DNA of 64,000 bases from Fodinibius saliphilus (GCF_005869845.1 NZ_VAWF01000003.1:463913-527912); one strand, 5' to 3'. Positions 17,836-27,450 are shown, numbered from the stretch's first letter. The notes: generated by a model from the letters alone, not told the origin. Numbers and translations: made by a program.

Positions 17836-18279
17836 ATGAATTCAATGGAGAGAAATACACCAATTATATACGTGCTCATGTTTTTGGTCTTTTTCCAGGC
17901 CGCGAGCGGATTGTATGGCGGTGGAGCACTGATTTGGGATCCTTCGGGAACTATACTTGAGATGCCTTTGGAGCTACTTCATCCTTCTCCCTTCAGTGAT
18001 TACCTGCTGCTGGGAGTTATACTACTTATTGTCCTCGGTATCTATCCTGTTATCGTGTTCTACAGCCTTTACAAAAGGCACTTGTGGGCAGAAACAGGAG
18101 CGCTGATTTTGAGCCTTGCCCTTATAGTTTGGATAGGCGTTGAAATTATCATGATTGGGTATCATACCAGTCCGCCATTGCAGCTTATTTATGGTTTGCT
18201 GGGTTTCGTCATGTTGATTTTGAGCATCATTTCTATGGCTACTACATCTGTGAATTCTAACAAACAAGATTATGATTAA
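17836..18279 (+). CDS. Four-helix integral membrane protein
   Basis: The protein is 147 aa from ATG 17836, which has AAAAGGA five bases upstream; an earlier ATG at 17800 lacks this. Four hydrophobic segments are seen: IIYVLMFLVFFQAASGLYG, YLLLGVILLIVLGIYPVIV, ALILSLALIVWIGVEIIMIG and LIYGLLGFVMLILSIISM. No family recognised. Its end overlaps the start of the following oxidoreductase gene by 8 bases, so the two are co-translated. Confidence 0.75.
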   Translation: MNSMERNTPIIYVLMFLVFFQAASGLYGGGALIWDPSGTILEMPLELLHPSPFSDYLLLGVILLIVLGIYPVIVFYSLYKRHLWAETGALILSLALIVWIGVEIIMIGYHTSPPLQLIYGLLGFVMLILSIISMATTSVNSNKQDYD

Positions 18280-19246
18280 TTTAAACACCCTCGAGAGACT
18301 AGTAGAATACGGTATACAGGCACCGTCAGGACATAATACGCAACCTTGGATCTTCTCACTTGAAGACGATGAGATTCGTATTTACCCGGATTTTGATCGT
18401 GCTATGCCGATCATAGACACCGATCAACACGAACTGTTCATAGCCTTGGGATGTGCAACTGAAAATATTGCTATTGCGGCCACCTCTATGGGCATTCGTC
18501 CTCGCATAACTGTGATGCAATCTAAAAACAGTGATGATTATATATCGATTTCCCTAACAAAAGAACCCACTATTGAGGTTGATAAATTAGTGGATGTAAT
18601 AAAAGTACGGCAAACCAGAAGGAATAAATATGAAGATAGTAATGTGCCCAAAGAAGATCTGGAAGCGTTAGAGAACGCTTTTGATTTCAGGGGAGTAGAA
18701 GTCTTGACCTTTGTGGGTTCAGAGGAGATGAGTGAGATAAAGCCGTTTGTTTTATCAGCAAATAACAAGCAGTTTAAAAACGATGATTATATTGAAGAGG
18801 TGATACGGTGGAGACGTTTTTCTAAACAGAAAGCAAAAGTAAAGGGTGATGGTTTGCAGGCAAAATGTTTAGGGCACTCTCCTGTGCCTTCCTTTGTCGG
18901 TTCAATGATGATGAAGCACTTTGTTTCGGCTAAAAGCGAAGCACGGCGTTGGTCAAAAATGATTGATGCTTCGGCGGGATTAATGCTTTTTACGGTTGCT
19001 CACAATAATATTTCTCATTGGGTACGTTTGGGACGGGCGTTTCAGCGTTTTGCGCTTACGGCCACCAAGTTAGGTATTAGCCATGCCCATGTAAATATGC
19101 CGTGCGAGGTACCTAAGATTCGTAAAGCACTTGCGTATCGGCTTAATTTGGTGGGGTTAACTCCATTACTGCTTATCCGTTTTGGTTATTCTGGTACTAT
19201 GCCCTATTCTGAGCGAAGAGATTTAGATGAAGTAATAAGAAGGTAG
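18272..19246 (+). CDS. Nitroreductase-like FMN protein (Acg-type)
   Basis: The protein is 324 aa. The N-terminus shows the nitroreductase FMN/phosphate site pattern YGIQAPSGHNTQPWIFS, followed by MPIIDTDQHELFIALGCATE and the basic VRQTRRNKYEDSNVP. The length (over 300 aa) and this order fit the Acg-like branch rather than classic NfsB-type nitroreductases. That branch is often flavin-binding but may not be catalytic. Overlaps the upstream membrane-protein gene by 8 bases. Confidence 0.82.
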   Translation: MINLNTLERLVEYGIQAPSGHNTQPWIFSLEDDEIRIYPDFDRAMPIIDTDQHELFIALGCATENIAIAATSMGIRPRITVMQSKNSDDYISISLTKEPTIEVDKLVDVIKVRQTRRNKYEDSNVPKEDLEALENAFDFRGVEVLTFVGSEEMSEIKPFVLSANNKQFKNDDYIEEVIRWRRFSKQKAKVKGDGLQAKCLGHSPVPSFVGSMMMKHFVSAKSEARRWSKMIDASAGLMLFTVAHNNISHWVRLGRAFQRFALTATKLGISHAHVNMPCEVPKIRKALAYRLNLVGLTPLLLIRFGYSGTMPYSERRDLDEVIRR

Positions 19247-19271
19247 GTTGATGTAGCCGATATAAATGAAA

Positions 19272-20069
19272 TTAGCAGTTGGAAGGTAAGCCGTCTGATT
19301 TAAGAAAGTTGAGTGAAACCTCATTAAAGGTTTCCGGTTGTTCTACATTTACTACATGGCCGCACTTTTTTACGACTTCTAAGACCGATTTTTTGTGGTC
19401 ATCCACGATCTTTTTGATAGGGGGAAGAAAGAGATAATCTTCACTGCCCATTACATACAAGGTGGGTATTTCCAGCTCTTTTTCGCGAAAATATTTTAGC
19501 AACGGGTTTACTTCATGGGTCATATTAAACCATTTCATAAACTCTTTTTTATATAGCTTTTTTGCTTCTCTTATAAATAGGTTTCTCGATTCGGAGTGCC
19601 GTTTTTTGGGCAAGATAATCCACGCAAAAAGTTTGTACAACCACATAAAGGGCACTACTTTTTTGAAAAGGTGTCCCAGTGAAACAAGGAACCGAGAGCG
19701 AATATTTAGCCGCATGATGGCCCCGCACATGACCATAGACCGTACCCGTTCAGGCTGCATTTCACCGATTGTTCGTATAATGATAGTGCCTAGTGAAACC
19801 CCAACAAAATGAGCTTTTTCGATACCTGCATCATCGATAACGTCAATGATGTCTTGGCTGGCCATCTTAAAAGAATACTCGTTTTCGTAGTACTGCTGGA
19901 GCATTCCTTTCGATTTGCCATGCCCGCGAAGGTCAACCATAAGAACATTAAACTCTTCTTTATAGGCTTTGAGCTGTTTAAACCATATAGAAGAGCTGCC
20001 ACCGGCGCCATGGACAAAGACGACCCATTCGGCCTCGTCACTTTTGTGATATGTTTTATAATATAGCAT
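19272..20069 (-). CDS. Alpha/beta hydrolase
   Basis: The protein is 265 aa, complete. Features in order: the oxyanion loop VFVHGAGGSSSIW, the strand VLMVDLRGHGKSKG, the nucleophile elbow FVGVSLGTI (Ser), a lid region rich in Phe/Trp/Lys, an acidic residue in VMGSEDYLF, and catalytic His in CGHVVNVEQP. No signal peptide, so cytoplasmic. Substrate specificity cannot be predicted. An SDR-type gene lies 62 bases upstream on the same strand and may share its transcript. Confidence 0.9.
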   Translation of the reverse strand: MLYYKTYHKSDEAEWVVFVHGAGGSSSIWFKQLKAYKEEFNVLMVDLRGHGKSKGMLQQYYENEYSFKMASQDIIDVIDDAGIEKAHFVGVSLGTIIIRTIGEMQPERVRSMVMCGAIMRLNIRSRFLVSLGHLFKKVVPFMWLYKLFAWIILPKKRHSESRNLFIREAKKLYKKEFMKWFNMTHEVNPLLKYFREKELEIPTLYVMGSEDYLFLPPIKKIVDDHKKSVLEVVKKCGHVVNVEQPETFNEVSLNFLKSDGLPSNC

Positions 20070-20131
20070 AGACTTATTTTTATCGACTGTAAATCTACAA
20101 AAGCTAAATGGGCTTTCAAATATAGAAGATT

Positions 20132-21598
20132 CTATTTTGCTTTAGCAGCTTCGTCTGCAATATGATCGATCATGCTTGAAAATATGAGTGCATGCAGAGG
20201 ATACAAGCTGTACCAGTAGAGAAGGCCCAAAAGTCCTTTGGGAGCAAAGTAGGCCGTTTGTATGAGCTTGGTTCCATTATTGTCCTCGTTGGGTATCGAC
20301 TGGAACTCAAGCCAGGCACGTCCCGGTACTTTCATTTCTGCTCTGAGCCGCAGTAGTTTGCCGGGTTTAATGGCTTCTACACGCCAAAAATCGAGGGCAT
20401 CGCCCACACGCAACTCTGTAGGGTGGCGTCGTCCACGTCTAAATCCAACACCTCCAACCAGGCGATCAAAAATACCGCGCAGCTTCCAGGCCCAGTTGTA
20501 GGTAAGCCATCCTTTTTCGCCTCCAAGGCTGCTAAAGGTATCATAGACCTGTTGTGGCTCTGTGTTGACCTCTCTAATACGGCGTTCGATATTGAGTCCC
20601 TGTTTTGACTTCAGTATCACCGGCTGTTCATTACCTTTACTGCTGATTAGTGCATCGCTCCAAGTGGTTTCTACATCCTCGGTGTTGATACGAACCATCG
20701 CTAGTTCTACCGCTTTTTCATAGCTAATGGGATTAATTTCAGGAAACAGCTGCTGGGCTTTATCATCCTTGACTATAACATCATTCTTAAGGCCTTCTAT
20801 AAGGGGACGAGCCAGGGAGGCCGGTACAGGAGTCATCCAGTGAACCCAGTGGGAAGAGAGCGTGGGGCTAAGAATTGGTACAGGAATCAGTATTCGTTTA
20901 AGTTCGTTTATTTGGGCATAGATGCGCATCATGTCGGCATAGTTGATAACACTGCTGCCGCCAATCTCAATGATTTCATCTTTTGTTTCCGGTTTTTCCA
21001 GTACTGATACCAAGTATTGTAGCACATCCCGAATAGCAATGGGTTGCACCTTACTGTATACCCACGAAGGGCAGATCATAATCGGTACTCGTTCTGTAAG
21101 GTACCGTATCATTTCAAAAGATTTACTGCCGGAACCAACTACAATAGCAGCCCGAAATTCTGTTACCGATACATTAGAATCATGCAGCACTTGCCCTGTT
21201 TTCTGGCGCGATGCAAGATGCTCTGATAAATCATCCTCAGGATCACCCAGTCCGCCAAGATATATTATTCGGTCTACGCCCTCATTTTCAGCTACTTTGC
21301 TAAAATTTTGGGCAGCCTGTAAATCACGACTATGAAATCCGGAACTATTATTCCCACTCATACTGTGGATAAGATAATAGGCTACATCGATACTTTTGAA
21401 CGCTTTGGAAAGAGTTTGTGGTTGTAATACATCAGCTTCTACGACTTCGACATCATCGATCCACGGGCGGCCCTGCAGACGCGAGGTGTCTCGTGACAAA
21501 ACACGAACCTGGTATCCTTTTTCAAGGAGGCATGGAACCAGTCGTCCCCCGATATAGCCGGTAACACCGGTTACTAAACAACGAATATTGTGAGCCAT
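20132..21598 (-). CDS. SDR-type NAD(P)-binding protein with C-terminal DUF2867
   Basis: The protein is 488 aa. The N-terminal ~300 residues are an atypical short-chain dehydrogenase/NmrA-like Rossmann domain, with VTGVTGYIGGRLVPCLLEKG and VAYYLIHSMSG; the classical catalytic YxxxK is not evident. The C-terminal part (~330-485), with TYNWAWKLRGIFDRLVGG, ELRVGDALDFWRVEAI and YWYSLYPLHALIF, matches the DUF2867 extension found fused to such domains. Soluble, function unassigned. It may act on a lipid or quinone substrate, but this is only an inference. Confidence 0.88.
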   Translation of the reverse strand: MAHNIRCLVTGVTGYIGGRLVPCLLEKGYQVRVLSRDTSRLQGRPWIDDVEVVEADVLQPQTLSKAFKSIDVAYYLIHSMSGNNSSGFHSRDLQAAQNFSKVAENEGVDRIIYLGGLGDPEDDLSEHLASRQKTGQVLHDSNVSVTEFRAAIVVGSGSKSFEMIRYLTERVPIMICPSWVYSKVQPIAIRDVLQYLVSVLEKPETKDEIIEIGGSSVINYADMMRIYAQINELKRILIPVPILSPTLSSHWVHWMTPVPASLARPLIEGLKNDVIVKDDKAQQLFPEINPISYEKAVELAMVRINTEDVETTWSDALISSKGNEQPVILKSKQGLNIERRIREVNTEPQQVYDTFSSLGGEKGWLTYNWAWKLRGIFDRLVGGVGFRRGRRHPTELRVGDALDFWRVEAIKPGKLLRLRAEMKVPGRAWLEFQSIPNEDNNGTKLIQTAYFAPKGLLGLLYWYSLYPLHALIFSSMIDHIADEAAKAK

Positions 21599-21758
21599 AG
21601 AATAATTTGTGGGTTTTGATTAGTGAATGGTAACATAATTTTGGGTACAAAAGGTTCAAAATATATAATACTCCATGAGTTATCTTTTGGACAATAAAAA
21701 CGGTATTTTGTCTTCAAATAAAAGAAGTTTAGGTTTTAAAGTGTTTTGATTTGGGGGA

Positions 21759-23276
21759 ATGTTAATTTTGTTTCGTTTTTATTATCAGGTTGTTCGATTC
21801 TATATCCCAAAAAGTAAAAAGAATTGGTCATCGTCAGGAAAAGTAATGTTACTTTTCTTGGTCATACTTTCGGGTTATTGTAATAGTGCTTTTTCACAAA
21901 GTGAAAGTGATTCACTGTGGTCATTGTCTACACTTCGTATAGATGCTAACCAGGATGATACCCTTGATTACCTGGGGACTACTGTGACTGTTGGCGGGAT
22001 AACAAATACTGCTTCGGGACAGATTCATACGAATAATCTCAAAGCTTTTCTTCAGAATGAGCATTTCGGCTTTCCACTGTTTAGTAAAACGATTGGTGCT
22101 TCTTTTGATGTAGGGGACAGTCTTGTTGTAACCGGAAAGCTGCAGAACTATGACGGGATGGACGAGATTTATGTAGAATCCTACAACGTATTTCCTGAAG
22201 TTGATCACAGTTTTGAGCCTGTGGCTCTTTCCAGGGTAGTTGATAACCCTGAAAAATATATTGGAATCCTGGTTGGAGGTACTGCTAAGGTTATCGATAA
22301 GGGCAAAGTTGATAATGGTAGATACCTTGAAGTTTTAACTGAGGGTTCATTGGAAGGTTCCTTGGTAATATACTTGTCCAATTTTCACCGGCAGTTCAAT
22401 GAGTTCGATTTTGATTTGTTAAGTGTCGGTGATAGAGTTCAGGTAAAGGGTGTCGTAGGAAAGTACAAAAGCGAAACCAAGGGGATTTACTATCCGGTAT
22501 ATTTGCGGACTCCCGCTGAACTGGAATATGCCGGCGTGCCCAAATATTATTTTTCCATCGGGATCGTTGCTTTGATTGTCACCTTATTGAGTATTGGAGC
22601 ATGGATTGTTAGCCTGCGTCAGCAAGTAGATCATAAGACAGAACGCATACAGGAATCACTCAATGAAAAGGATGTTCTACTTCGTGAGATTCACCATCGC
22701 GTAAAAAATAATCTTTCTATTATATCAGGCCTTATTGGACTTCAGCTTGACAGTACTGATGATGATACTGCTCAAGAAGTGCTAAAAGATAGCCAGTCCC
22801 GTATACAATCGATGGCCCTTATTCATGATAAGTTATACCAGACAGACTCACTGTCGGATATTCAGCTTGATATATACCTAAGTGAATTGGTGGAAGCTAT
22901 CCATAGTACATTCACCGAATATAGCAGTGATATTGATTTGAAGTTTGCGATGGAATCTGTTGAAATCGATATCGACAAGGTTATTCCTTGTGGATTGCTT
23001 GTTAATGAATTAGTTGTGAATGCTTTTAAGCATGCTTTTACCGCTGGAGAAGCTGGCGTTTTGGAGGTGTCATTAAAACACGTTGATGGTAAGGTTGAAT
23101 TGATGGTAAGTGATAATGGGCCTGGTTTGCCCGATGATTTTGACTTTGGTACCGGCGAGTCACTGGGCTCTATGTTGATACAAACCTTTGCTGCACAACT
23201 AGAAGCAGAAACAGAAATTATTACCAGTAGAGAAAGCGGAGCAGCGTTTAAGTTTACTTTTAATTTGGATGGGTAG
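21759..23276 (+). CDS. Sensor histidine kinase, HisKA_2 type, OB-fold-like sensor (copy 1)
   Basis: The protein is 505 aa from ATG 21759; ATG 21846 (AGGA upstream) is an alternative that would shorten the basic leader before the signal MLLFLVILSGYCNSAFSQ. The exported sensor region has two similar OB-like units (GTTVTVGGITNTASGQIHTN and later SVGDRVQVKGVVGKY), then a membrane segment (IGIVALIVTLLSIGAWIVSL). The cytoplasmic part has a coiled coil, the HisKA_2 box REIHHRVKNNLSIISGLIGL with the phospho-acceptor His, and a HATPase domain (LVNELVVNAFKHAF, VSDNGPGLP). No response regulator is adjacent. A paralog follows 315 bases downstream. Confidence 0.92.
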   Translation: MLILFRFYYQVVRFYIPKSKKNWSSSGKVMLLFLVILSGYCNSAFSQSESDSLWSLSTLRIDANQDDTLDYLGTTVTVGGITNTASGQIHTNNLKAFLQNEHFGFPLFSKTIGASFDVGDSLVVTGKLQNYDGMDEIYVESYNVFPEVDHSFEPVALSRVVDNPEKYIGILVGGTAKVIDKGKVDNGRYLEVLTEGSLEGSLVIYLSNFHRQFNEFDFDLLSVGDRVQVKGVVGKYKSETKGIYYPVYLRTPAELEYAGVPKYYFSIGIVALIVTLLSIGAWIVSLRQQVDHKTERIQESLNEKDVLLREIHHRVKNNLSIISGLIGLQLDSTDDDTAQEVLKDSQSRIQSMALIHDKLYQTDSLSDIQLDIYLSELVEAIHSTFTEYSSDIDLKFAMESVEIDIDKVIPCGLLVNELVVNAFKHAFTAGEAGVLEVSLKHVDGKVELMVSDNGPGLPDDFDFGTGESLGSMLIQTFAAQLEAETEIITSRESGAAFKFTFNLDG

Positions 23277-23591
23277 ATTCATTAAGCAAATTTTTAAGGA
23301 AGGTCTCTTCCGATAAATGTGCTTTTTCCTCCTTAACTCATCCGACTGAAAAAGACGGATTACTAAGAAATGACTGGTTTGCTATTTCTTCGTCAAGACA
23401 AGTAAGCAATCTGATTGATGAATAAAATTCCTATAATAGGATTATCCCCTCATCCCCGGTCTTAATGGGAGTTGTAATTTTAATCAGTTTTTGAGCCTGT
23501 TTTATTCCCGTTACTTTTTTATAATGGTAAAAAATATACAGAGGCTAGATTATTCAGGTTTAGGAATACTTTAGGTTACTTCGGGGAATAT
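23277..23591. other. Spacer between the two kinase genes
   Basis: 315 bases with a few weak inverted segments (ATCCG...CGGAT near 23339-23360; AGAAAT...ATTTCT) and no convincing terminator or gene. The downstream kinase may have its own promoter here. Confidence 0.4.
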
Positions 23592-25058
23592 ATGGAAAAG
23601 AATGCCGGCACAGCTTTAAAGGCTGTATCTTTTTTTGTGGTTATAATACTGTCTATCCCAACGCTGGGGTTAGCACAGGAGGCATCCGTTGATCTTTGGA
23701 CATTTGAAAAAGTAAGAACGGATACAAATAATGACAGGAATTTGGATTATCTTGGGAAGACCGTTACGGTAACGGGAATTGCCAATATGGCTACCGGAGT
23801 ATTCCATGAAAACTATTTACAAGCGTTTATTCAGAACGATTCGACGGGTATTTCACTCTTCAGTAAAAAGATAACTACGCCCTTTAAGCGGGGGGATAGT
23901 TTGGTCGTTACCGGCGAGATCCAAAATTATAAAGGGATGGCAGAGCTTAATGTTAGCTCATATAAAGTGTTTCCGGATGCCGCCCACCCCCCTCAACCTA
24001 AACCATTGCCCCAAGCGATAAATAGTCCCCAAAAGTACATAGGGATGGTGGTGGAAGGGAAAGGAACAATCATAGAGAAAGGAACGGTTTATAATGGTAA
24101 ATATTTGCGGATTACCTCCTCTGATACCAGTAGTAATTCTATTATGGTTTACGTTTCCAACTTTAATATCCATTATAAAAAGTTTGATTTTGATGTTCTG
24201 AGTATTGGGGATAAGGTTTCGGTAACAGGCATTGTAGGAGAGTATAATCCCGACTTCCCTAATCAAAGAGAATACAAGGTGTTTCTGCGTACCCCTGAAG
24301 ATTTAAACTATGCTATAGTTCCACGATATTATTGGTACTTGGCAGGTGGAGCAGCAGTTGTTGTATTACTATTGGTTATTGGTTGGATCGTGATGTTGCG
24401 GCGTCAGGTTCATAAGCAAACAGCAGATCTTAAGCAGTCACTGAAAGAGAAAGATGCCCTACTTCGCGAGATACACCACCGTGTTAAAAATAGCCTTTCT
24501 ATTGTATCCGGCCTTATTGGCTTACAACTGGATAGTACAGAGCACCAAGAAGCATTGAGTGTACTTAAAGACAGCCAATCTCGAATCCAGTCGGTTGCTC
24601 TAATTCATGACAAGCTATACCAAACGGATTCACTGGATGATGTGCGGTTGGATCAATACCTACAAGAACTTGTAGAAACGCTGCATTCTACTTTTACCAA
24701 TTACAGAGAGGCAGTGGACCTAAAATTTGATCTCGAAGAAGTTACTGTTGATGTGGATACGGCTATCCATTGCGGATTATTAGTAAATGAACTGGTTGTG
24801 AATGCTTTTAAGCATGCATTTATTGTAGGTGAATCGGGAATGTTGGAGGTATCATTAAAACAGTTTGATGGCACTGTTGAATTGTTAATTGAAGATAATG
24901 GACCGGGCTTGCCCAATAACTTTGGTTTCGATACCGGTGAATCACTGGGCTCTATGTTGATAGAAACGTTTGCGGCGCAACTAAAAGCAGAAACAGAAAT
25001 CGTTACCGATAAAGGTAGCGGGGCTGCTTTCAAGTTTGCTTTCGCGCTAGATGATTAG
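23592..25058 (+). CDS. Sensor histidine kinase, HisKA_2 type, OB-fold-like sensor (copy 2)
   Basis: The protein is 488 aa, a clear paralog of the preceding kinase along its whole length. It has a signal region (VVIILSIPTLGLAQ), an exported sensor with GKTVTVTGIANMATGVFHEN and RGDSLVVTGEIQNYKGMAEL (OB-fold character as in YhcR/DUF5689-like modules), and a second such unit near SIGDKVSVTGIVGEY. A membrane segment (YYWYLAGGAAVVVLLLVIGW), the HisKA_2 box REIHHRVKNSLSIVSGLIGL and a HATPase domain (IEDNGPGLP, GSGAAFKF) follow. Cytoplasmic halves are more alike than the sensor halves, which fits duplication followed by divergence of ligand recognition. Confidence 0.92.
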   Translation: MEKNAGTALKAVSFFVVIILSIPTLGLAQEASVDLWTFEKVRTDTNNDRNLDYLGKTVTVTGIANMATGVFHENYLQAFIQNDSTGISLFSKKITTPFKRGDSLVVTGEIQNYKGMAELNVSSYKVFPDAAHPPQPKPLPQAINSPQKYIGMVVEGKGTIIEKGTVYNGKYLRITSSDTSSNSIMVYVSNFNIHYKKFDFDVLSIGDKVSVTGIVGEYNPDFPNQREYKVFLRTPEDLNYAIVPRYYWYLAGGAAVVVLLLVIGWIVMLRRQVHKQTADLKQSLKEKDALLREIHHRVKNSLSIVSGLIGLQLDSTEHQEALSVLKDSQSRIQSVALIHDKLYQTDSLDDVRLDQYLQELVETLHSTFTNYREAVDLKFDLEEVTVDVDTAIHCGLLVNELVVNAFKHAFIVGESGMLEVSLKQFDGTVELLIEDNGPGLPNNFGFDTGESLGSMLIETFAAQLKAETEIVTDKGSGAAFKFAFALDD

Positions 25059-25164
25059 GAGAATTAGTATTTTGATGAGAGATAACTGTTCCCAATTGCC
25101 TATTCTATACTTCTATATTTCTACTGGTTATATAAAAAAGATGAATAAATTTATGGCGATGATA

Positions 25165-25731
25165 CTACTTATTCATCAAATCAAGTAAGTGGTCTGTTTG
25201 TTGTTGCTCTACTTGGGTAATAAGATCATCTTGGGCAGTAGCCTTAACCTCTTTTAGAACTTTTCTACTATCATCATCCTGTTTCATCTCAGTCCAAATG
25301 CGATGAAAACGTGCCGCTTGTATGGCGCCTTCCAGGGGGTCGGGGTTAATACATTCTCGGGCAGCAAGGTAGGCTGGTGCACTTTCTTCTCCCTGGCGCA
25401 GCCCCACAGAATCGGTTGCTACAGCAGCCCCCTCGGTTTCTTCATATAATTCCTTTAGATCCTCTGTTGTTGCCTCTTGGATGATTGCTTCTTCTGCAAG
25501 GTCAAGGATCTTTTTCTGCATGGGCTTAAGCTTATCATTAATCTGGCGGGTACACCATACCGCAAACTTCCGTAATAATATTTGACGTCCTTCTTGATCC
25601 AGATACTTGAGCATCGATGTAATTTGGTCATCTTTCTCATCTACCTGTTCACCGGTTTCGCTATCGATCATAATAATTTTCTGATGATCAGAATCATAAA
25701 TGTAAATAAGATCTTGTTGTTTTGACTTCAT
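25165..25731 (-). CDS. Cytoplasmic protein of unknown function
   Basis: The protein is 188 aa, strongly charged and mostly helical, without signal peptide or membrane segment. The N-terminus (DLIYIYDSDHQKIIMID) looks like a short beta-hairpin. The centre has repeated helices and the block PAYLAARECINPDPLEGAIQ, which recalls Ala-rich helical immunity-type or Imm5-like proteins; the resemblance is weak. It is divergent from the UMF1 transporter, with about 100 bases for promoters between them. Confidence 0.7.
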   Translation of the reverse strand: MKSKQQDLIYIYDSDHQKIIMIDSETGEQVDEKDDQITSMLKYLDQEGRQILLRKFAVWCTRQINDKLKPMQKKILDLAEEAIIQEATTEDLKELYEETEGAAVATDSVGLRQGEESAPAYLAARECINPDPLEGAIQAARFHRIWTEMKQDDDSRKVLKEVKATAQDDLITQVEQQQTDHLLDLMNK

Positions 25732-25835
25732 AATACCTAATCTTTTGGTCAGCTGTGAATTTCAATATATATAACAAATTGCATTTCCCAACTATTCCAA
25801 TCATACTTGGTATGAATTTTATATAAAAATGACAG

Positions 25836-27134
25836 ATGAACAAGTTGAAAAAAGCACCTGATTCTTTTGCCGGGCTCTTTTCATGGGCGCTATATGATTG
25901 GGCCAATAGTGCATTTTTCGTTGTAATACAAACATTTGTATTCGCCACTTATTTCATGGGATCGGTTGCAAAGAATGATACGCTGGGCAGTTCGCAGTGG
26001 GGCTATACAATTGGTGCAGCAGGACTAGTTGTAGCTATATGCGCTCCTTTTGTAGGAGCGGTTGCCGATCAGCTGGGACGACGGAAACCATGGATAGGTT
26101 GGTTCTCGTTACTCTGTATTTTTGCAACTGCAGCCTTGTGGTGGGTAGAGCCCTCACAAAAGTTTGCTATGTTTGGACTTGCGCTGGTATTTCTGGGTAC
26201 TGTGGGCTCAGAGTTTGCTATCATCTTTTATAATGCGATGCTCCCCGATTTGGCTACAAAAGAGCGAATGGGACGATGGTCGGGCTGGGCTTGGGGGCTG
26301 GGCTATGCAGGTGGTCTTGTTGCATTGGTGGTAGCCCTGTTTGTGTTTGTAGATGTCGATATCCCACCTTTCGGGTTAGAAAAGGCATCAGCAGAACATG
26401 TGCGCGCTACCTTTATATTAGTAGCTGTTTGGTATTTCCTGTTTTCTATCCCAATGTTCCTATTTACAAAAGATCGTCCCAAAACTGGAACCTCGCTTCT
26501 GGGGGCGGCACGTTCGGGGTGGAAACAGCTTGTAGATACAATTAAAAATGTGAGACAGTATCGGCATATTGTTCGCTTTCTTATAGCACGAATGATATTT
26601 ATCGATGCACTAGCCACTGTTTTTGCATTTGGTGGTATATATGCCGCCGGCACCTTCGATATGAACGAAAAGGATGTACTTATTTTTGGTATCGGCTTAA
26701 ATGTAACCGCTGGTATTGGTGCGGCTCTTTTTGCATGGCTGGATGATAAACTGGGTAGTAAGAAAACAATGATGTTTGCTCTTATTGGACTGATTATTAC
26801 CACGGCCGGTGTACTGCTTGTGACAACCCTCAACTGGTTCTGGGGCTTGGGGCTGGCATTGGGAATCTTTGTAGGACCTGCACAAGCAGCCAGCAGAACC
26901 TATATGGCACGGGTTTCTCCTCCCGATTTAGAAAATGAGATGTTTGGACTGATGGCTCTTTCAGGAAAGGTGACGGCATTTTTAGGTCCGCCTTTGGTAG
27001 GGTGGTTAACGTATGTGTTTAGTAGTCAGCGTATTGGTATGAGTTTTATTGTGCTGTTATTTATAGTGGGACTCGCTATTTTATATACAGTACCCGAGGC
27101 TAAAGAGGTACAGATCGGGCTTGAAGATTCTTAA
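25836..27134 (+). CDS. MFS transporter, UMF1 family (Atg22-like)
   Basis: The protein is 432 aa with about 12 membrane segments. It opens with the family signature FSWALYDWANSAFFVVIQTF. Other family marks are GAVADQLGRRKPWI (the MFS loop 2-3 motif) and RMGRWSGWAWGLGYAGGL. UMF1 proteins resemble the fungal vacuolar effluxer Atg22; bacterial substrates are not established, with amino acids or other metabolites possible. Monocistronic in appearance. Confidence 0.92.
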   Translation: MNKLKKAPDSFAGLFSWALYDWANSAFFVVIQTFVFATYFMGSVAKNDTLGSSQWGYTIGAAGLVVAICAPFVGAVADQLGRRKPWIGWFSLLCIFATAALWWVEPSQKFAMFGLALVFLGTVGSEFAIIFYNAMLPDLATKERMGRWSGWAWGLGYAGGLVALVVALFVFVDVDIPPFGLEKASAEHVRATFILVAVWYFLFSIPMFLFTKDRPKTGTSLLGAARSGWKQLVDTIKNVRQYRHIVRFLIARMIFIDALATVFAFGGIYAAGTFDMNEKDVLIFGIGLNVTAGIGAALFAWLDDKLGSKKTMMFALIGLIITTAGVLLVTTLNWFWGLGLALGIFVGPAQAASRTYMARVSPPDLENEMFGLMALSGKVTAFLGPPLVGWLTYVFSSQRIGMSFIVLLFIVGLAILYTVPEAKEVQIGLEDS

Positions 27135-27253
27135 AAAAAGTACGGGCTTTTAATGCAGAATATGGTACATTAGGGCTTATTATTTGGATGGAATCATTCC
27201 AGGGAAAGAAAAAATGTCTTTCCTAACTTAACAACAACATAACGGATAAAAAC

Positions 27254-27430
27254 ATGAGCCGATTTGATGAATTAAAAGGTATTGTAGAAGGAGTTGAAGA
27301 AGATATGGGCAAGTTTTACGAAAAAGGAAACAAGGCTGCTGGTACTCGAGCTCGCAAGGGTCTTCAAAATCTGAGAAAACTGTCCCAGGAAGTACGCCTT
27401 GAAATCCAAGACATTAAAAATAACGGATAA
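27254..27430 (+). CDS. Histone-H1-like small basic protein
   Basis: The protein is 58 aa, encoded in an otherwise empty gap. It begins MSRFDELKGIVEGVEEDMGK, continues FYEKGNKAAGTRARKGLQNL and ends in an acidic/basic helix (RKLSQEVRLEIQDIKNNG). The 'FYEKGNKAAGTRaRKG' core matches the short histone-H1/Hc1-like family of Bacteroidota, thought to bind DNA. The start is preceded by an AT-rich leader. A strong hairpin terminator follows the stop, so this is a stand-alone, probably well-expressed gene. Confidence 0.85.
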   Translation: MSRFDELKGIVEGVEEDMGKFYEKGNKAAGTRARKGLQNLRKLSQEVRLEIQDIKNNG

Positions 27431-27450
27431 GTTTTATCCGATTTCTATTG

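Noticed and set aside
17637..17960. 107-codon forward frame before the four-helix membrane protein
   Set aside because: Overlaps the true gene in another frame, with no ribosome site or protein-like pattern.
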